A DNA stretch of 8,237 bases. Source: CAYLLT01 sp964591605. GTDB taxonomy: Bacteria; Planctomycetota; Phycisphaerae; UBA1845; PWPN01. The notes beneath the pieces were generated by a model. The model was not told where the DNA came from. It did no database searches and was given only the letters and a program-made list of their open reading frames with translations. Below, piece by piece: positions 5,412 through 8,237 of the stretch. Location of the stretch: positions 1 through 8,237 of the forward strand of contig CAZQEN010000338.1 in assembly GCA_964591605.1 (NCBI GenBank), given 5' to 3'. The first letter of the stretch is position 1. Each line of letters starts with the position of its first letter. The position numbers and the translations under genes are program-made.

Positions 5412-6563
5412 ATGGGTTCACTGCACATAGATCGCATCCTCGAGACCTGCATCAAGCGGAACGCCTCCGACATTCACCTGACGGTGGGGCGGCCGCCGGT
5501 GCTGCGGCTGCACGGGCACCTGCGTTCGCTTGAGACCAAGGTGCTCGAGCCGGAAGACACAGTCGCCCTGATGAAGGCGATCACGCCCGACAAGAACCAG
5601 CAGGAAATCCAGGAAGAGGGCGGAACGGACTTCGGTTTCGCGTTCGGCGATGCCGGCCGCTTCCGCGTGAGCGTCTTCCGCCAGAAGGGCAACCTGGCAG
5701 TCGTCCTTCGCCTCATCCCGTCGAAGCTCCTCACCTTCAAGGAGATCGGTCTGCCCACGATCTGTGCGGCCCTGTGCCGCCGCCCGCGCGGGCTGTTCCT
5801 GGTGACCGGCCCGACGGGCTCAGGCAAGACCACCACGCTGGCCACGATGCTGGACTACATCAACACCAATTTCGACCGGCACATCGTCTGCGTCGAAGAG
5901 CCGATCGAGTACTACCACAGTCACAAGAAGTCGGTGTTCAATCAGCGCGAGGTCGGCACGGACGTGCCCAGTTTCGCCGAAGCCCTGCGCCGCGTGCTGC
6001 GTCAGGACCCCGACGTGATCCTCGTCGGCGAGATGCGCGACCTCGAAACCATCGAGGCCAGCATCCGGGCGGCCGAGACGGGGCACCTGGTCTTCTCCAC
6101 GCTGCACACGACCGGCTGTCAGGGTACGGTCAACAGGATCATCGACGCATTCCCGCACGAGCAGCAGGAGCAGATCCGCGTCCAGCTCTCGACAAACCTG
6201 ATCGCGGTGCTCTCGCAGGCCCTGTGCCCCAAGATCGAGAAGGGCATGGTGGCCGCTTACGAGTTCATGGTCGTCACGCCCGCCATCGCGAACCTGATTC
6301 GCGAGAACAAGACGTTCCGCATCGATTCGAGCATCCAGACGGGCAAGAAATTCGGTATGCAGCTTCTCGACGAGCACCTGTTCGAGCTGTACAAGAACAA
6401 GGTGATCGCAGCCGAGGAGGCCATGGACAAGGCCCGAAACCCCGGTGACATGCAGGACAAGATCGAGGCGTTCGAGCGGGGTGGGCCGGTTCCCTCCTCC
6501 TCGACGGGCGAGAAGCCGACCGAGGAAGGCGGCCCGCCCGAGCCGCCCAAACTCAAATCGTGA
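5412..6563 (+). CDS. pilT: Type IV pilus retraction ATPase (PilT)
   Basis: A hexameric cytoplasmic motor that depolymerises type IV pili, giving retraction for twitching motility, surface sensing or DNA uptake. The PAS-like N-terminal region starts with the hallmark NASDIHLTVGRPPVLRLHG (17-35). Walker A is GPTGSGKT (133-140), the Asp box VEEPIEY (161-167), Walker B DVILVGE (201-207) and the His box GHLVFSTLHTT (224-234). The PilT-specific motif AIRNLIRE appears as AIANLIRE (291-298), with the arginine replaced by alanine. There is no tetracysteine motif, as expected for PilT. The last 30 residues or so (354-383) form a proline/glutamate-rich tail, slightly longer than usual. The ATG at 5412 has GGAAA at 5400-5404 with 7-nt spacing and matches the usual start; an in-frame TTG at 5394 would overlap that site. 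It lies between two PilB/GspE-type genes, presumably in one operon. Confidence 0.95.
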   Translation: MGSLHIDRILETCIKRNASDIHLTVGRPPVLRLHGHLRSLETKVLEPEDTVALMKAITPDKNQQEIQEEGGTDFGFAFGDAGRFRVSVFRQKGNLAVVLRLIPSKLLTFKEIGLPTICAALCRRPRGLFLVTGPTGSGKTTTLATMLDYINTNFDRHIVCVEEPIEYYHSHKKSVFNQREVGTDVPSFAEALRRVLRQDPDVILVGEMRDLETIEASIRAAETGHLVFSTLHTTGCQGTVNRIIDAFPHEQQEQIRVQLSTNLIAVLSQALCPKIEKGMVAAYEFMVVTPAIANLIRENKTFRIDSSIQTGKKFGMQLLDEHLFELYKNKVIAAEEAMDKARNPGDMQDKIEAFERGGPVPSSSTGEKPTEEGGPPEPPKLKS

Positions 6564-6786
6564 CATGCGATTGGAGCGGCCCGAACCGCTGGCGACGGCG
6601 GGCGAGGCGTGGGTGCCTAAGCGGAACCATCGGTGCCCACTGAAGTTATGAATCGGTGAGCCGTGGCGAATGCCGCTGGCGGCCAGCCCGCAACCACGGG
6701 GCCGGGCGGTGCAGGTGCCAGCGCTCATTCCCGCTGACGAACCTTGACGGGCGGCGCACCCGCCGCTGCTTTGCGGAAAGTTCAGT
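6564..6786 (+). promoter_or_regulatory. Structured 223-nt leader between pilT and the second ATPase gene
   Basis: No gene is visible here, but several successive stems are. One stem pairs 6609-6617 with 6632-6640 (9 bp with two wobbles). A second pairs CCGTGG 6661-6666 with CCACGG 6694-6699 and encloses GCTGG-CGG-CCAGC at 6675-6687. A third pairs CAGCG 6719-6723 with CGCTG 6732-6736. The fourth pairs GCGGCG 6751-6756 with CGCCGC 6761-6766. The last has no long T-run, so it is a weak terminator at best. Such stacking could reflect a structured mRNA leader, though GC-rich DNA yields stems by chance. No known riboswitch class could be assigned. Confidence 0.35.
6775..6780 (+). promoter_or_regulatory. 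Ribosome-binding site for the second GspE/PilB-type gene
   Basis: GGAAAG lies 6 nt before the ATG at 6787 and directly after the last leader stem. It fixes the start codon and so shows that the proline-rich extension is part of the protein. Confidence 0.6.
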
Positions 6787-8237
6787 ATGCCGGTCAGACC
6801 CATCAACAACACTCCCGGTGACGGGGAACCACCCAAGCGTAAGCCCGAACCACCCTCCCTCGATGCCGGCGCCACCCGCAAACCCGACCCTCCCAGCCTG
6901 GATGCGGGGGCGGCGCCCAAGAAGTCGGAGCTCAATCTCGACGCCGGGTCGGCCTTTAAGAAACCCCCTGGTGGCGATGCCCCCACCAAGCCTGAACTCC
7001 AGCTCGATGCCGGAGCGGCGAAGCCGCCGCCCAAGCCGCCGGCCCCCCCTGCGGCGACCCCCGCAGGCGTGCCCGCCGGTGGCGGCGCCCACAAGATGCC
7101 GCCCGTCAGTCAGCTTCGCGGCCGCCCCCTGGGCCGCATCCTCATCAAGATGGGCAAGCTGACCCGTACCCAGGTTACCGAAGCCCTCGAGCTCCAGAAG
7201 AAAAAGCACGGCCCCATCGGGCAGATCCTGGTCGAGCTGGCCTACGTCACCGACGCGGACGTCCAGCTCGCTCTGGCGGCCAAGGTGGGCATGGAACCGG
7301 TCGAGATCGGCCGGTTTGACGTGCCCAAGGAAATCATCGCCCTGCTTCCCGCCCAGGTGGCCCAGACGTACCGCGTGATCCCGATCGATTACGAGCCGAC
7401 CACCAAGCTGCTGACCGTCGCCCTCGATAACCCCAACAACTTCCAGGCGACCGATGACCTCAAGACCCTGATGGGTTTCTCGATCAAGGCGTGCATCACG
7501 ACGCCGGAGGACATGCAGAACGCGCTGGGGCGCTATTACCCGGAGGATGCGAGCGAATCGATCAGCGACCTGATCAGCGATCTGGCCGGGGACGAGGATC
7601 TGGCCAAGTTCGAAGGCCGCGGCGAGAGCATCGATCTCGAGGAGATCCGCCAGCTCGCCGAGTCCAACCCGGTCAAGAAGCTGCTCAATCTCGTGCTGCT
7701 GCAGGCCATCAAGGACAAGGCCAGCGACATCCACTTCGAGCCCTTCGAGGACGAGTACAAGCTGCGCTACCGCATCGACGGCGTGCTTTACGAAATGGTG
7801 CCGCCGCCCCGGCATATTGCCATGGCCATCGCCAGCCGTATCAAGGTCATGGCCAACCTGAACATCGCCGAGCGCCGGCTGCCCCAGGACGGCCGCATCG
7901 CCCTCCAGGTCGGCGGAAACGCCGTGGACCTGCGGATCAGCGTCCTGCCCACCCTGTTCGGCGAGAGCGTGGTCATGCGCGTGCTCGACCGGGGGAACGT
8001 CTCGCTCAGCCTCGACCGGATCGGGATGCGCGACGACGACCTGAACATCTTCCGCCAGCTCATTGCCAAGCCGAACGGGATCATCATCAATACGGGTCCC
8101 ACGGGGTCCGGTAAAACGACGACCCTGTACTCGGCCCTCAACGAGCTCAACAGCCCGGACATCAAGATCCTGACCGCCGAAGACCCCGTTGAGTACGACA
8201 TCGACGGCCTGTGTCAGTGCCAGATCAACACCGAGAT
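6787..8237 (+). CDS. Second GspE/PilB-type ATPase with repeat-bearing N-terminal extension (3' partial)
   Basis: The frame is open from the ATG to the window end (483 full codons). Residues 1-110 are a low-complexity, proline/alanine/lysine-rich extension with four LDAG motifs at residues 25, 38, 51 and 73. A T2SSE_N-type domain follows (about 112-250: GRPLGRILIKMGKL, then GQILVELAYV), then an acidic linker and the ATPase core. The core has KASDIHFEP, LRYRIDGVL, RLPQDGRI, Walker A GPTGSGKTT (437-445) and the Asp box AEDPVEY (464-470). Walker B, the His box and any tetracysteine site lie beyond the window, so completeness cannot be judged. By architecture it is an extension or secretion ATPase, not PilT. 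It could serve a type II secretion system or a second pilus while the upstream copy serves the first, or the two could work together. The RBS and the 223-nt leader suggest it is separately tuned within the cluster. Confidence 0.92.
   Translation, partial: MPVRPINNTPGDGEPPKRKPEPPSLDAGATRKPDPPSLDAGAAPKKSELNLDAGSAFKKPPGGDAPTKPELQLDAGAAKPPPKPPAPPAATPAGVPAGGGAHKMPPVSQLRGRPLGRILIKMGKLTRTQVTEALELQKKKHGPIGQILVELAYVTDADVQLALAAKVGMEPVEIGRFDVPKEIIALLPAQVAQTYRVIPIDYEPTTKLLTVALDNPNNFQATDDLKTLMGFSIKACITTPEDMQNALGRYYPEDASESISDLISDLAGDEDLAKFEGRGESIDLEEIRQLAESNPVKKLLNLVLLQAIKDKASDIHFEPFEDEYKLRYRIDGVLYEMVPPPRHIAMAIASRIKVMANLNIAERRLPQDGRIALQVGGNAVDLRISVLPTLFGESVVMRVLDRGNVSLSLDRIGMRDDDLNIFRQLIAKPNGIIINTGPTGSGKTTTLYSALNELNSPDIKILTAEDPVEYDIDGLCQCQINTE

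Noticed and set aside
3194..5473. A 759-codon open frame on the minus strand opposite pilB
   Set aside because: It mirrors the codon bias of a GC-rich gene that has clear ATPase motifs on the plus strand. Its product has no recognisable domain and begins inside pilT.
6640..6770. Cobalamin or cyclic-di-GMP riboswitch before the second ATPase gene
   Set aside because: CCCGCAAC and a nearby GCGAATGCCGC recall part of the cobalamin core, but the B12 box and the GGGAA element are not found. The GEMM-I core GGACGCAAAGC is also absent.

Overview
The window is GC-rich bacterial DNA, and all recognisable genes are on the + strand. The likely host is a member of Planctomycetota or a related PVC-type bacterium. 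That rests on a Gfo/Idh/MocA oxidoreductase next to a NagA-type deacetylase, clustered type IV pilus/type II secretion ATPases, and many GTAG-headed palindromic repeats that read as peptides such as VGWAPPT or GGRSPPY. It is an inference, because no rRNA or other phylogenetic marker is present.

Layout: (i) 1-2536 is a two-gene catabolic block, a Gfo/Idh/MocA dehydrogenase followed closely by an N-acetylglucosamine-6-phosphate deacetylase (nagA). (ii) 2533-3476 is a REP/RAYT locus. A REP-associated tyrosine transposase gene (2719-3297) has its own near-consensus promoter and lies between two direct copies of a complex palindromic repeat block. (iii) 3477-3643 is the leader of the pilus operon. 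(iv) 3644-8237 holds three secretion/pilus ATPases in a row: a PilB/GspE-type extension ATPase, the PilT retraction ATPase, and a second GspE/PilB-type ATPase that runs off the window end and carries a proline-rich N-terminal extension with four LDAG repeats.

The repeat system is the most notable part. Each 21-nt unit is a GTAG head, a 7-bp stem (GGTGGGC / GCCCACC) and a 3-nt loop. Nine units flank the transposase, and two more sit in frame inside nagA, where they encode an extra peptide just before the metal-binding GHH motif. The GTAG heads also supply the TAG stop codons of both nagA and the transposase. A variant with the same architecture but a different stem lies between pilB and pilT. 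Together these suggest a RAYT and its mobile REP/BIME substrates reshaping neighbouring genes.

The dehydrogenase and NagA probably act together in amino-sugar or sugar-derivative breakdown. The three ATPases would power assembly, retraction and a second assembly or secretion function of a type IV filament system.
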